DNA of 64,000 bases from Tetranychus cinnabarinus. Taxonomy: Eukaryota; Arthropoda; Arachnida; Trombidiformes; Tetranychidae. Made by a program: the position numbers and the translations under genes. Positions 48,801 to 60,740 of this stretch are shown here, piece after piece (position 1 is the stretch's first letter; the number at the start of each line of letters is the position of its first letter). The notes under the pieces are model-generated. The model did no database searches, was not told the DNA's origin, and was given only the letters and a program-made list of their open reading frames with translations. Where the stretch lies: NCBI GenBank assembly GCA_022266195.1, contig WHVY01000001.1:9486001-9550000 (forward strand). Reading direction: 5' to 3'.

Positions 48801-51800
48801 GACTTGGTAATGCAATCGGAATAGTCAACGTTAAAACTAAAATTAACATTTGATTAAAAGTGAAATAATTTGATTTTTAAATGAAATTCTAATTTCAGAG
48901 TGAAATACAAAGAGTTGATTGTATTATCTGAGCTCAACGATTGAAGCTCTTGAATTGATTGGAAAATTTTGTTAACAATTATTTTATTTGAACCAGGAAG
49001 ATGAAATAAGATTCAATAGTAATCTGATAAACGAGTTAATTTAGGAAACAATTAATCCAAGAGTTAGAGCAAAGTGCAAATAAAGCTTAAATTGAGATCT
49101 AAGTAAACATTAGGCTTGTTGATCAAATAAATGATCAAAATTTGCCATTTCCAGATAATAAAGTCTTGCATTTGATAATCATGATCATAGTAGCTTGAGA
49201 TTGGCGAAAAATTGATTTTAAAATCAAGTTTACAAGTTAATTAGATTAAAATGATTAAAATCAACCTACAAAAGTATCTCTATGTGGCTGAGAAATGAAC
49301 AATTCAAACTAGCTGTGCATTAAACAATTGACTTGATAAGTTAATCATTGTTATCATTGGGTTGATTGTTGATTGTTGATCAAATAACGCAAATGAAAAG
49401 GTCAACATTGTATAACCAAAGCCTACACAAAAATTATCATTATTGTGTGAGATATGAGTTTGGCTGCTTGTTACGTTAATTGTAGGTCACATTGGGTGTC
49501 TGCAATTAAACTACGCATAATGATTAAGAAGGTGAAAGTTGTTATGATTTATGGGATTGATGAATCAGAGAGATGATTGAAGATGAATTGATTGTCACAA
49601 TATCCGGGTTGATTTGGAGGATTAATCCAATCGATTTAAAACAGACTGACCAACAATTAAACCCGCATTGGGCAAATTGATATAAATGATGAGTGCGAAT
49701 CAAGACATCAACCAGGAGGTTACACATTAACAACAAGCTTAATTACATAAGCATTAGTGGTAAATGTAATTGATAAATTGCTAACAGTAGCTCAGCGTGT
49801 TTACAGATTTGTTTTGTTTCAATCGTCTTCCGAGCCAATTTAACCTTTTTTTTACCAACATCATCATTATCACCAAATAATGAATTGATGAATTCAGGAC
49901 AATTGAAATTTTTACTTGAAACAAACAAACAATAATAAAGGGTAAAGTAGCCTTTCAAATTTACAGCAATTGATAGTTTGATATTGTATTTGCTAAGTAA
50001 ACATAAATCAATCTGTTAATTCCTATCGATTATGAGAAAATAATAAAACCAAATTGAATAAGATGATGGTAATGATGATGAGGGATAATGAAGGAGCAAT
50101 AGTTGTAATACAAGTTACAATAAAAATGTTTTCATCTTCGGATAGTCCGGCCCTATTCAATAGTGAAACTAATATACAAATGACAAGAGAATCATGATAT
50201 TGGGGTGAGATGATGATGGAAGGAGGATGAGGAGGGATTAATAGAAAAGTGAAATGTCCATCCTTATGGATACGATCGGACAATTGGATGGACTTTTATG
50301 ATTAACGAAAGATTCACATTGAAGGAGGCTTTGAGGCTTCCTTTTTTTGGCTTTATATAAATATGATGCACTAAATCAATAGTCATTTCAATATAAATTT
50401 CAATTTGATTCAAGTAATTTTTTACTTTCAATATTCAATTTGTGGCTACTTTAACCAGGATTTATTGGCCAGTTATCAACGTTACATCTAAATCAGTGAA
50501 TACTCAATAATTGTAATTGTTCATCAGCTATACATTCGTGTTCAATATTTTGTTTTATTTGCGGTGTTTAGTGACAATATTTTATTTATATTTTCCCTTT
50601 GCATTTCTATTTTTCATTTTTTCATTTCTATTGATTCAAATTGATATTCAAAATGAACAAGCAATCTTTGATTCTTCATTTAACTCTTGCTGTTATATTG
50701 GTTACTCTCATTTATCCCTATCAAGTTCATGGATTCAAGAAAATCTTCTACAAAAAGCTAATCAAAGCTGGAATCTTGGGAAAACTTTTACTTGGAGGGA
50801 AAAAAGTTATCGTTGCATTCCCAATGCCAATACCAATACGGTAAGTTAATTTACAATCAACGTTAATGTCATTGAAGATGGACTAACTATTGACTTCATT
50901 TTTCATATCAAAAAAGGTTAATAACAAGCTAACTAGTCATTCAGTATGAAACATCTTTAGACTTCATTCAGACTGATTTTTAGCAAGATTCATATTCATT
51001 GTGAAGCCAAAAAATCAAGTTGAAGCAAAAGTTTCATTCATTGATATTCAGCTACTTGTGTGATTCAATCTAATTCAACCTTAAAATGGTAAAATGAAAT
51101 ATTGCTAACAGAAATATTCTAGGAAGTGTTTTAATGTTTTCTGGTAAGAGATCAAATTGCTAATGATACTTTTGACTTTTCCAGGCATGAAATGTCCTCA
51201 CCCTGGAGTGGCGGTAGTGTTGGTTTTGCAGGTAATGGAGGTGGTAATTGGCCAAGTATGTGGAGCGGAGGGTGGGAGTCACCATCATCACCTTGGTCTT
51301 TTTAACCTCCAAATGAAATGAGTAATGTATTAATAATAATACCTGATAATTGTACAATCTCTTCCTTTCTTTAATACATAGCTGTAATGGCATGTTACTC
51401 TGAAACTATTTTGTAACTCTAATTTGAATATTTGCTAAATTAACATGAAAAACGCTCAAGAAAAGCAAAAATTAAAGTAATACATTTCATTTTTCCTCGT
51501 CTTCTTCCGTGATTCTTTCTTCAAATGTCAACATCATGTCCATTGCTATTAAATTCATGGTTCAAAATTACTTGTTACCAATTTGTTAAAACACTTTACA
51601 CTTTTTTAAATTACTGGGGTCAATGCAACAGTCTTTCAATTTAAGCCTTAACAGCCAAGTCTAAGTGCATTATACTGAATAGCCATATGAAAAAAACTAG
51701 CAATTAATGTAATAAAGACAAAGTATCAAGGTAAATTTTAGGTAAAACACTGAGAAAATTAGAGGTTAGAGACTTTAAGAAGGCTGAAATAATGGCTTTG

Positions 51801-53340
51801 TTTACCGAGAAAAAAAACTTAACCGACTCTGGGTTAATTAAATATATGATATTCTGGTTTTTATCATTTACAGGAAATTGGTATGAAAAAATTAAAGGAA
51901 CCGTAGCTTACCTTGGCTTCAGGGCTTGAATTACTCCGAGCACGAACAAATTGTTCACCCAAGCCAAGAGATGATGATAATTTGTAGTCTTGTTTAGTTG
52001 GTTTGATAGCATTTTGATTTACAAAATGATGATAACTATCGCCAATCAGTGGATCAGTTGATTTAATTTTCAAACTCACTATTGTAGCTGCGAAAGTGAA
52101 GAAAAGATATAAATTAAAATGTGATAAACGATCAAATTAAACGAATTAGTAGTTGAATTGAAATTAGATAAACGTACCACTTTCATCATCTTGCCGAGTT
52201 GAATCTGAAAACCAGGTATTTCGTTTATTGCTAGGATTTATTTTATAACCACGGTGATTAGCAGTCCATTTAATAAATTTGAATCCACCATCGGACTCAA
52301 TTAACCGTTTATCTAATTTGTTGAGTGAAGGATTAATTGATATATCGGTAATTGAATCTCGCAATGATGAAGGTGAACAATCAATGACACCAATGGCACC
52401 TCCATTGTTTCCAGTAGCATTTACTTGATTAATTGATGAAGAGGATGACGATGATGATGATGATAAGTTACCAGTTTTGACAGTATCTGCCACTTTAAAA
52501 GCGCCAATGTTAATCTCATTGTTATAGATGATGTTGTTATTATTTATATTATTCTTATGGTAATTAGTCATCACCGGTGAACCTTTATCTTCCTTATCAT
52601 CAGCTGAACTTGATTCCTTATTGTTGATTCCATTTTCAACTGTTTTCGTGTTAGTCTTATCACTTCTACCATTTTCTTGATCACCCTGAAAAAGAGTATG
52701 AAAATATTTGAAATAGAGAGACAATTGTTAGTGGGATATTTCATTATGAAATCAAAACAATAATGACAGGGAAAAAGGAAATATAATGTTTAATAAAGAT
52801 TGATGTAAAGTAAGTTCAATTCATCAGGAAAAGGTGACAATTTGAATAGATATATGATGATGATGAGGACGATAATTATTGAAACTATCAATCTAATTAT
52901 TATCTTAGTGTTTCCCTTACCTGGGTCAATTCATTTAAATGATTGAAAAAGTTTCTCACATCCGGCCTTTTGGTTCCTCTGAAAATTATTGATTGGTTGG
53001 TTAATTCAGTTGAATTGTTGTGATGGGAATAAACGGTAACAAAGAAACAAGGAAAGATACAGAAATAGAGAAAAGTCGATTAGTCACAGGTAAAGAATAG
53101 ATTAAAAGAGAAATAGATAGAAATGGCTTCCTTGACAACTTCAATAATTAAGGTATCACCAAAACAAATGAGTTGCCAATCGAAGAGTTTCAAGAAATGA
53201 TTATTTAAATCAACTCACACTATTTTAACTCTTTTATCATTGGAAGGAACAATTCGACGATCAATCAAACTTTTTAAAGGTGAACTATCATCAATTAAAT
53301 CCTCGAAATGATCCAAACATATCTCATTGTCTTTAGGCAT
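39844..53340 (-). CDS. RhoGAP protein, ARHGAP12/15/27-like GAP domain
   Basis: Ten exons with consistent phases give 559 residues: 53,219-53,340, 52,921-52,978, 52,178-52,685, 51,912-52,087, 42,771-42,834, 41,651-41,788, 41,407-41,586, 41,053-41,181, 40,118-40,223, 39,844-40,042. The C-terminal GAP domain starts FGCDLTSLCNREGQFVPK and contains GLYRICGNL, the equivalent of the arginine-finger loop, then ALTGVLKLFLRDLKEPLFPF and NRMQIQNLSIIFGPTLM. RRRPTLDEIRAKGI before it is typical of the ARHGAP9/12/15/27 group. The protein should speed GTP hydrolysis by Rac- or Rho-type GTPases at membranes or the cytoskeleton. The first 290 residues are low complexity (Asn/Ser runs), and I see no clear SH3, WW or PH domain. 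The join across the 9 kb intron (SSPEAK|EPVLV) rests on phase only. Two peptide genes lie inside that intron on the other strand. Confidence 0.85.
42314..42374. repeat. Perfect-arm hairpin in a RhoGAP intron
   Basis: CGTCTTTTCAC and GTATTGTCCA (42,314-42,335) pair with 42,353-42,374 over 22 positions with a single central mismatch, around a 17-base loop. It could be a short palindromic element or a small hairpin RNA. The strand and status are unknown. Confidence 0.6.
46605..48127 (+). CDS. Small secreted cationic peptide, His/Gly-rich tail (paralogue 1)
   Basis: Two exons, 46,605-46,789 and 48,037-48,127 (AG|T), give 91 residues. The N-terminus is a strong signal peptide (ILACFLCFLLLVTI). 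The mature part starts near EGKKHK and is very lysine-rich and amphipathic, then has a proline motif PLPIPIP. Exon 2 adds a run of histidines, aromatic residues and a GGGGGGWW end. There are no cysteines after the signal. TTTTATAC lies about 90 bp upstream. The gene at 50,653 has the same layout, intron phase and motif, so they are paralogues. I recognise no family. Possible roles are a linear antimicrobial or membrane-active peptide, or a structural secretion such as cuticle or silk; none is proven. Confidence 0.8.
50354..50361 (+). promoter_or_regulatory. TATA box of the second peptide gene
   Basis: TATATAAA, about 290 bp upstream of the ATG at 50,653. An initiator-like AATAGTCATTTC follows about 25 bp downstream. 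Confidence 0.55.
50653..51305 (+). CDS. Small secreted cationic peptide, Gly/Trp-rich tail (paralogue 2)
   Basis: Two exons, 50,653-50,840 and 51,185-51,305 (CG|G), give 102 residues. The signal peptide is about residues 1-28 (SLILHLTLAVILVTLIYPY, ending QVHG). The mature part is Lys-rich (FKKIFYKKLIKAGILGKLLL), then PMPIPI, then after the intron a Gly/Ser/Trp-rich tail (PWSGGS, GNGGGNWPS, SPWSF). It has no cysteines. Both the phase 2 intron directly after the PIPI motif and the overall order match the gene at 46,605. An upstream in-frame codon is TTG, so the ATG at 50,653 is the start. It lies on the opposite strand inside the RhoGAP intron, ending about 600 bp from the next RhoGAP exon. Confidence 0.82.
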
Positions 53341-56300
53341 GATGATGATGATGATGATAGTGATGAAAATGGGAGAGGGAGGAAAAGAGGAGAAGCTTGT
53401 AATTTGATGATCGATTAAGAGTTGATCTTATGTATTCCAACGTTTCCAGTTGCAGAATCAATCATTAAAAATCAAGGTTGCTTGACATGTGAATGACGAC
53501 TATTTGTTTCTCTGTCTTTATCTTTCTCCTTTTGAACGTTATCTTCGTCTTGTTGTTTTTTTATCAGCGAGTTAAACCATTGATGAGTATTACAGTGACG
53601 ATAAAGATTGAAATCTGGCGATGGCAAAGAGAAGAGAGAATAAGGATTGAGAATTTAAGATCAATTGGTTTGTTAAACTGTGATAAAGCAGCAAAATCCA
53701 CGAAACATGATATAAGGTTAACAACAACGAGTAGAGTTGATGAAAGGCATTATGAGTATTATTTAATGTTCAACTGGATCACTTATGCACACAATTGAAC
53801 TTCAAACATCACAAATTTCACCAAGATCAGCAAGAAGTAAACAGGTTTCACAGCAAAAAAAGAGAGGAATATTATTTAATCAAATGTTTTTACTCTGCAA
53901 CTGCTTTTAACATAGTAATCAGTGTTTTTATATTACTTTGTAATGCTGTTACTAATTGGAGCAACTATCAAGATAACAAGATGATGAGACTGACGAGAGT
54001 AGATAGGATTGATGTAGATATGGCGGACAATTTAATATGAAAATTAAATTTTTTGAACATATTACCATGTTCATTATTACTCTAAACTGAGACAAGAATC
54101 AAATTAATTGTATCGCCTTTTTGGTTTAACTTTTCAACTTCTCCTACATCTTTCTTTCTTCTCTTTTCATCACCATTTTTGCCTCTCTCACTCTCTCACC
54201 ACTCACCAAAAAGAGACTCACTTGACTCTTTTTTCAGCTTTCTCTCCTGAATAACTCACTCGCAAGTAAATCACAACAAATGGCTGGAAAAGACTCTCTA
54301 TTTTGATATAGCTGTGATCTGTAAAAGTTGCTCGAAAATTTTTCTCTCTACTGTTGTTGTTAATGTTGTTTGTGTTGTTGCTGGTTTGATGCTTTATTTT
54401 ATCCTCCAATCCTCACTTTTCTGTTCTCCTTTTTTCGTTGTTGATCCCGTTAATAGTTGAGAGAACCAAGTTGGCTAGGGTTGATTAAACATTGATATGC
54501 TTGGCTAAACCATGTCATGGATATAAATCGTTGTAGTCAACTGTCGCAACAGAAAATGTGAAGACAAAGAAAAAGAGAGAAGAGTGAGTTAAACGACTTT
54601 AAGAAGGTAAAAAAGATCAGTTAAATACAAATTAAAAATTTAAACAGTTACCTATTCAAGTTTAAACAATGATACAATTACCTTAGGCACGGTTAAATTG
54701 ATTTTGAAGGAAAGATGGAAAGGTAATAAGAAAGAAGGAATGAAAGAAAAGAAAGAGAGGGGGAAGAAAAAAAACAGTAAACCAAAGAGGTGATATTCCT
54801 TGATGATAATACACTAAAACATTAAGGAAAATGATGATTTTCAGGTAAAACGGATGGTAGATGATGTATATTGAGACAGAAAAAGAGGTAAATGATGATG
54901 ACGATGACGATGAGTAGCGTCTTTGCTAAACGATCAAAAATAAAATCTGAAGGGAAATGTTTGTCTCAAATGAATTATTTAAGATCAAAAAATTAAGTTA
55001 TGCTGTCGATTTCCTTGGAAAACTTGCCGAAAGTTGATTTCTTTTTTCTTTTGTCGTCCTTTGCACATCACTTAATGAGTCTAAATATCATCTTCATTCA
55101 CTCACTTTCTCTCTCTCTCTCTCTCTTCTTTCTTACTTTATCTCAAAACTCACTTACTCACTCGGTTGATTATAACCTCGGTAACAATTAAGGGCAAATA
55201 TTTACTTGATGAAACCATTATCATCATCATTATCCTCATTGGATCAGGTTCTTTTTATACACCTCTTCACCGTTGTCTTACAGCTTGATTATGACTTCAA
55301 CAGCTCCGTTAGTCGAGATTTTGTTACACTCAATATGTAATACTCTTGTTGATAATAGTTTTCTTCATTTACTTGTGATGTTAATCCTTTAAATTAACAT
55401 TTGCACCATGCTGAGTAAACTTTTAGGAACAGAAAAGTCAATGCAACACGACTTGATTTCCAAACATTTGTTGTATCGTGATTATTATCCAGCACAGAGG
55501 ACACCGTTAAATAGAGGAAAAAGAAAACAGAATGAAAAAAGATTAAGAATTGGTTAGATATCGAAGCTAGTGAAAGCAAGCTTTTTGTTCCTGTTTTACT
55601 TTTCCTGTGTTCTATTAAATTGAAACTGATCAATAATGGTTCACTATTTTCAAATTCAATTTTAATTTAGTTTCTCTTTTTGCTCTGAAAAAACCATAAT
55701 TTATTTTTAACTTGAAGAAATGGATTACAGGATTTTTAGACAGCAAAGGATTACCTGACTGGCTTCGGTATCTAGAATTAGTTAAGAATGGAACAATTAC
55801 GTAATAAGAACATTAATAGCAGCAATAATCAAATGATAATGGTGGTTAGGGAAGTTAAAATGAGAAAATGAATGATTACCGATGGCTTGTAATATTTGTA
55901 TAATGTTAAATGTAAGTCTCTTCCACCTTAGCTTCTTCTCCTTCCTCGTGATGGCTTCTTATCATCCAACGACCATTATAAATGAATCATTTGGTAATTA
56001 AAGGCTTTTATAGACGCACAAAAATCACTCAATAATATAAATTAAATAAACAATTGATATTTGAATTTGATGAAAATTTTGTACAGTTAACCAGAAAAAA
56101 CAAGTGTGGTCTTGTAAACAAATGGAGAGAGGGAGAGAGCTTATTAAGCTTTAAGATGAAAATGGAGGGAAAATTTTACCATCAGTTGTAAATCATTCAG
56201 ATTTTCAAATCGAAATTTTTGACAATCAATAAATCAGTTGATTTAATTTTAATCAAGAGATTATTTTGCACTAAAACAGCACTGCATCAGTTCAATATTT

Positions 56301-58192
56301 GATTATCAAAAACGTTTAGGGCAAAGTAAGTTAATTAAAAAACGAAATAATCTGAGATTTTATTTACAAAAACTCTTGTGTAAATGTTTAGACCAATGAA
56401 CGTCAATCAAAAATTGGCACAATTTTTGAAATTGTACAAATTACTCAGTTTTAATTAAATAATTTCCAAAATCTCACAGATTTTTAATGTTCATTTTTTA
56501 ACTATAAAATAAAAATAGGACAAATATGCTTTTAGTTGTACAAACAATTAATTTATTTATTTCAAAATGGACAGTTAAAGTGTTGCTTAGATTTCGTATT
56601 GTTTAACGATTCAAACAATCGATACAATTCTGTGTGGTGGATTAAATTGTTAAGTGTATCAATTTTAAGTGGTTTATTTAGCAGGAAATTGCGACAAATT
56701 TTGAAGAGTCTTTGATTTCTCAATTAGATACGAAATAAGAATGAATTAAATAATTAACAGAGAGCAAAGAGAATGATTGAACTAAATTTAAGTTGATATC
56801 AGTGGCAAAAATTAGACTAATAAAAACAAGATCAAACACTCAACAATTAGGTAAGTATTACAGAGCTGAAGTAAATTTGAATTTTGCTTCAAATTAACTC
56901 ATTAATGACAATATATTTCAAATTAATTTCTTGTTTGAATCACATTTTGTTGAATTGATCTTTTCATACAGAGCATGATAGCATTTTGAGGAAGAGGTAA
57001 CAAAATGTTTACAATGCAATAAATCAAGATTGAGATGAGTGTCTGAAAAAAGGGGAAATTATTAAACCAATAGAAGTTTTTAAGCAAGAAAAAAAAGAAA
57101 AGTTTGCAGAAATAACAAATGAATTTCATTAATAAATAACAAACAAATGATAACAATAATAAAAAGTAACAAGAAATAACAGAAAAACATTTCGATTTTC
57201 ACACATAGATACAGGTTAGGTTAATATCTCAACCTAAGGCAGGAATTAGAGAGAGAAAATTTCATGATAATAGATAACATGGTCTATGAGATCAATCGAT
57301 TAGTGATTAATCAGATCAGCTGGACTTTTCAAAAGTATTTGTAGCGGAAGCTGTCGGAAATGCAACATAAAGGTATTTTTAGCAGCAAAATTAATTGAAA
57401 CAGTTTTCCAGAATGATAATCAATATTTTAAATTGATTGTTTTATTTTAATATTAATGTTCTGAGAAAACTCGAATTCAAACTGGAAGCCATGAAAAAAT
57501 CCTTAAATCAATAAATTCTTTATACGATCTCGATGGTAATCCTTCACGGAACAAAGCAGACTCTACTTAGGTGAGATAGAGCGATGGAAAAGGTGAATAT
57601 TTCGATAATAGGTATCGAGTCTTTCCAACATATTTGAATGAAAATTACAAATCTTCATGCAGGCAATTCGGTTGAAGTTGTGATAATCTTGGTTTTGATT
57701 CAAATTTCAGTTTAAAATAGTTAGACGATAAAAAGGCGTCCTCCTTCGGGTATATAAGGATAAATCGGGTGCAGTAAAGGTTGTATATCGAGCCATGATT
57801 ACTGAGGTAATGGCAAATTGAAATGAACTATGATCAATAGTTAGTTTTAACCAATTTTGTACTTGATTTGATAATTCTGCCATTTCCTTCCCATCATCAT
57901 TTTTGACTGCATTTGGCTTTGGTATTTGGCTTGGATTGACAAAGTATCCAAAGAACTTTGGCCTAAAGTTGCTTACAAGATGAGAGTTGTAAGATTCAAG
58001 TAATTGAAAACGCCAAAAATTAAACGAGGGGAGAAATTACGAGTCGCGAATTGCTATTCAGCTAACTGTGAGTAGGGCGCAAGTTGTGAATATACAGCTG
58101 TTGATGTAGATGAGAGTGAATGATGTCATGGTCGGAAAATTTAATAAAAAGAAATATGCTTTTCTCTTTTATATTAATGGCATTCACTGGAG
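53341..58192. other. Intergenic, simple repeats only
   Basis: Upstream region of RhoGAP and 3' flank of the zinc-finger gene. It contains CAT/ATG tracts just before the RhoGAP start (53,338-53,360), a GA-rich tract near 54,720-54,770 and a (CT)n tract at about 55,107-55,127. The open frames (up to 101 codons at 53,493-53,798) show no domain and no splice partners. No gene recognised in nearly 5 kb. Confidence 0.55.
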
Positions 58193-59967
58193 CTAATCAC
58201 TAACTGCCGTAGTGATTTTAAAACCTTTTGATTTTGCTCCATTGGCACCTTTGTTTAAATTATCTGTCTCATTTCCATCATCATCTAACTCTTCAAGAAC
58301 ACATTCCAATGGTGGCTCTTCTAGTGTGTCATTAAAATCGTAACGATTTGACCTAATTAAATGAGAATCACCAAGTAGCAAACCGGAAGGACCTGAATGC
58401 CCTAAATAATGCACCATCAAATCACGCGAATTAACAAATCTTCTACCGCATCCAGGAAAATTGCAGCAGAAGGTATCTTCTTCGATGGAAATTTGACGAC
58501 GAGGTAAAGTAGGTTGTTCATCAGCCGACTCCTGGTCATCTTCATCATCTCCCTCTTCCAAAACAATATAACTAATTGATTCCGTTTTAGGTCGAGCAAC
58601 AGAAAGATTACGAGTTGAAGCAATTAAACCTAAGTTATTGTTGATATTGTTATTAAAATTATCATTGTTGTTATCAACATTTTTGATAATATTAGAACCA
58701 TTATTATTTCTAATATTTTGATTAACATTAGCAGCATTTTTATTTCCATCTTTACGGTTGTTCATCCTATGGGTTATGATGTGACGATTGAGATGATATT
58801 GACGTTTGAAGCTCCAGCCACAACCAGGAAATGTACATGCATATGGTCTATCATCCATAGAAGCTCTAAAGCGATTAGATGTAAATCTCAATGATGTTGC
58901 AGCTGAAGTTGCTGTTGATGGTGAGATTACTACTGATGGCGCGGATGATAAAGGTGACGAAGACGAGGACATTTGCTGTGAGGCAGCGGCAAGATGAGAA
59001 CCAAAATTAGGAAGCAATTGTCTGTTGGCTTTAGGTGCTGGTTTTTCCAATTTATGTGTTTCAACTAAATGTCGAATCAGGTGAGAGTTTTTAGTATAAG
59101 TTTTATCACAACCGGGCAAGGTACAGGCATAAGGTCGAGCTGACTTCGTGTACTCAATGTGATAAGGTGGTCTCAAAATGTTATGGGAATCTTCTTTGTG
59201 TCGCAAAAGGTGAGAGTTTTTGGTATATGCTTTGTCACATCCAACAAAATCACATGTATATCGACGATTCAACATCTTATTAGTCATCAAGGTTGTATTT
59301 TCTTCATCATTCCATTCTTGTCCTTCGACTTTGATACATACTTCAGGCTCAACCACTGAATGAGCGTGTAATAGGTGAATGTTAAGTTCGTTTTTAGTGC
59401 TAAATTGTTGTTTACATCCAGTAATGTAGCACAAATGTAAGGTAGATGGAGCCTCGCTGAAATACATATGGTAGAGAAATTTCAATTAGTAAATTAAAAT
59501 AATTAATTGAAGGAAAGAAGATAAAAAAGACTGAGGGAATAAAAATGAAAGGAGGGGGGAGGAAGAACAGGGGTGGAGAGTGAGAGGAGAGAGTGAAAAA
59601 ATAGAAAGAAAGAGACGCTGAAAGAAATTGAACCACAAGAAAGAGGTCAAGAGGTCGAGATGTTATTGACGTTTTCCAACAAGATGAGGAATACAGAACA
59701 CAACAGCAAGAGCAAAACTTACCACTTCGATGAATGACTTTCAATTTCCGCCTTAGATGCTTGTTTTACTGTCGCTCGTTTATCTACTTCATGTGAACTA
59801 GATTTATTAGGCCTGAAGCCAGGGTGAACTCTTTCATGGTGACGCACAACATGATTTGTTCGAGTGAAAATCCAATGACAACCCGGATAGCCACATGGAT
59901 ACTTCCGTATTTTACTCATATCTGCATTCAAACCATAGAGTTTGACCCGGCGTTGAGGTTCCGTCAT
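58193..59967 (-). CDS. Six-finger C2H2 zinc-finger protein with PP4R3-like start
   Basis: Two exons, 59,723-59,967 and 58,193-59,456 (TG|C), give 502 residues. Fingers of the C-x4-C-x12-H-x3-5-H type lie at about 25-48 (CGYPGCHWIF), 91-114, 150-173 (CDFVGCDKAYTKNSHLLRH), 193-216 (CTLPGCDKTY), 289-311 (CTFPGCGWSFKRQYHL) and 413-435 (CNFPGCGRRF). The PGC form recalls TFIIIA and GLI/ZIC-type fingers, but I cannot name an orthologue. Low-complexity Ser and Asn linkers and acidic stretches (EEGDDEDDQE) separate them. It is a nuclear DNA- or RNA-binding protein by domain. The first 16 residues, MTEPQRRVKLYGLNAD, match the start of PP4R3 (MTDTRRRVKLYTLNAD) encoded 2.2 kb away on the other strand, as does the leader upstream. 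Confidence 0.9.
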
Positions 59968-60115
59968 CTTACAGATCGAACTCTTGGAGATAACTAAGAG
60001 GTTGATATTACAATTTAAAGTACGGACAGAACAGACACTGAGCTTCTTTAGTAAAAAATAGATAGGATGATGATTGAATCAGATCTTTATATTTTTCAGA
60101 TGTAAACATGGGTTG
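59920..60115 (-). repeat. Inverted copy 1 of the PP4R3 5' end (now the zinc-finger start)
   Basis: On the minus strand this follows PP4R3 from about 62,005 to 62,225. Matches include CCATG near 60,106, AAAGATCT near 60,080, AAGCTCAGTGTC near 60,040, AAGATGAC at the start codon, and CGCCGGGT-AAACTCTA. Most of the PP4R3 leader between the AAGCTCAGTGTC box and the ATG has changed. This copy supplies the start codon and first codons of the zinc-finger gene. Confidence 0.8.
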
Positions 60116-60214
60116 AACTATTAGAAAAGTAAAAGTTGATAGTAGAGTATCAAAGCAGCTTTAAAGAAGACAAGGTGAATTGGCAATGAACAATACCATC
60201 AAGCTTTTAACTTC

Positions 60215-60740
60215 ACATGGTCTCATTATGGTCCCATTGAGAATCAACACCCAAAGTATAGAGCTCGATCATATGATTGATATCTGTCATCCTGAGGCCC
60301 AAAGATCCTTATAGTGTGGAAGACTCATCAACAAATAAAAAAGGTAAACCAAGCTGTTACTGAAGTTGGTTTCACAAGCTCAGGAAGCAACTGACTTGCT
60401 TGAATGAAAATATGGAAGATGATTAAAGCAGGTCTTTAAACCTTTTAGATGAAACCATGAGTTAAATTGAAAACCAAAACAAATAATAATTTAAACATGT
60501 GGATTACAAAGTAGGTAGAAGCAGAAAACGTTTTGGATCAACATGAGTTGTCTGGTGCATGAGATGATTACGGAGTTGAAAGAGTTGAAACAAACAATAA
60601 TAACAAAGAACAGATTAACGAAGCTGTTGAAGTTAAAATTTCTTAAGCTTGTCCAGTTTAATAGTCCAGTAAATTTGAACCTGTTAATAAAAGGAGGAAT
60701 GGTCAAAAGCAGCAAAAGGAGGGAAAGATACAGGGTGTAA
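60215..60740 (-). pseudogene. Inverted copy 2 of the PP4R3 5' region, decayed
   Basis: On the minus strand this matches PP4R3 from about 61,690 to 62,260: CTGGACAAGCTTAAGAAA near 60,645, CATGGTTTCA near 60,456, TTCCACACTATAAGGATC at about 60,305-60,322, TTGGGCCTCAGGATGACAGAT across the start, then LYTL, D, QWD codons. The reading frame ends about 24 codons in. No further PP4R3 exon follows, so this is a non-functional 5' fragment. Confidence 0.85.

Larger units (their letters stand above)
42835..51911. other. Large RhoGAP intron hosting two peptide genes
   Basis: A 9 kb AT-rich intron of the minus-strand RhoGAP gene. Apart from the two plus-strand peptide genes at 46,605-48,127 and 50,653-51,305, I find no coding sequence. 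The stretches 42,835-46,500 and 48,130-50,350 show only scattered simple repeats and chance frames. Confidence 0.6.

Noticed and set aside
53493..53798. 101-codon frame 5' of RhoGAP
   Set aside because: Hydrophobic start, but no domain and no homologous copy. It fits chance in an AT-rich spacer.
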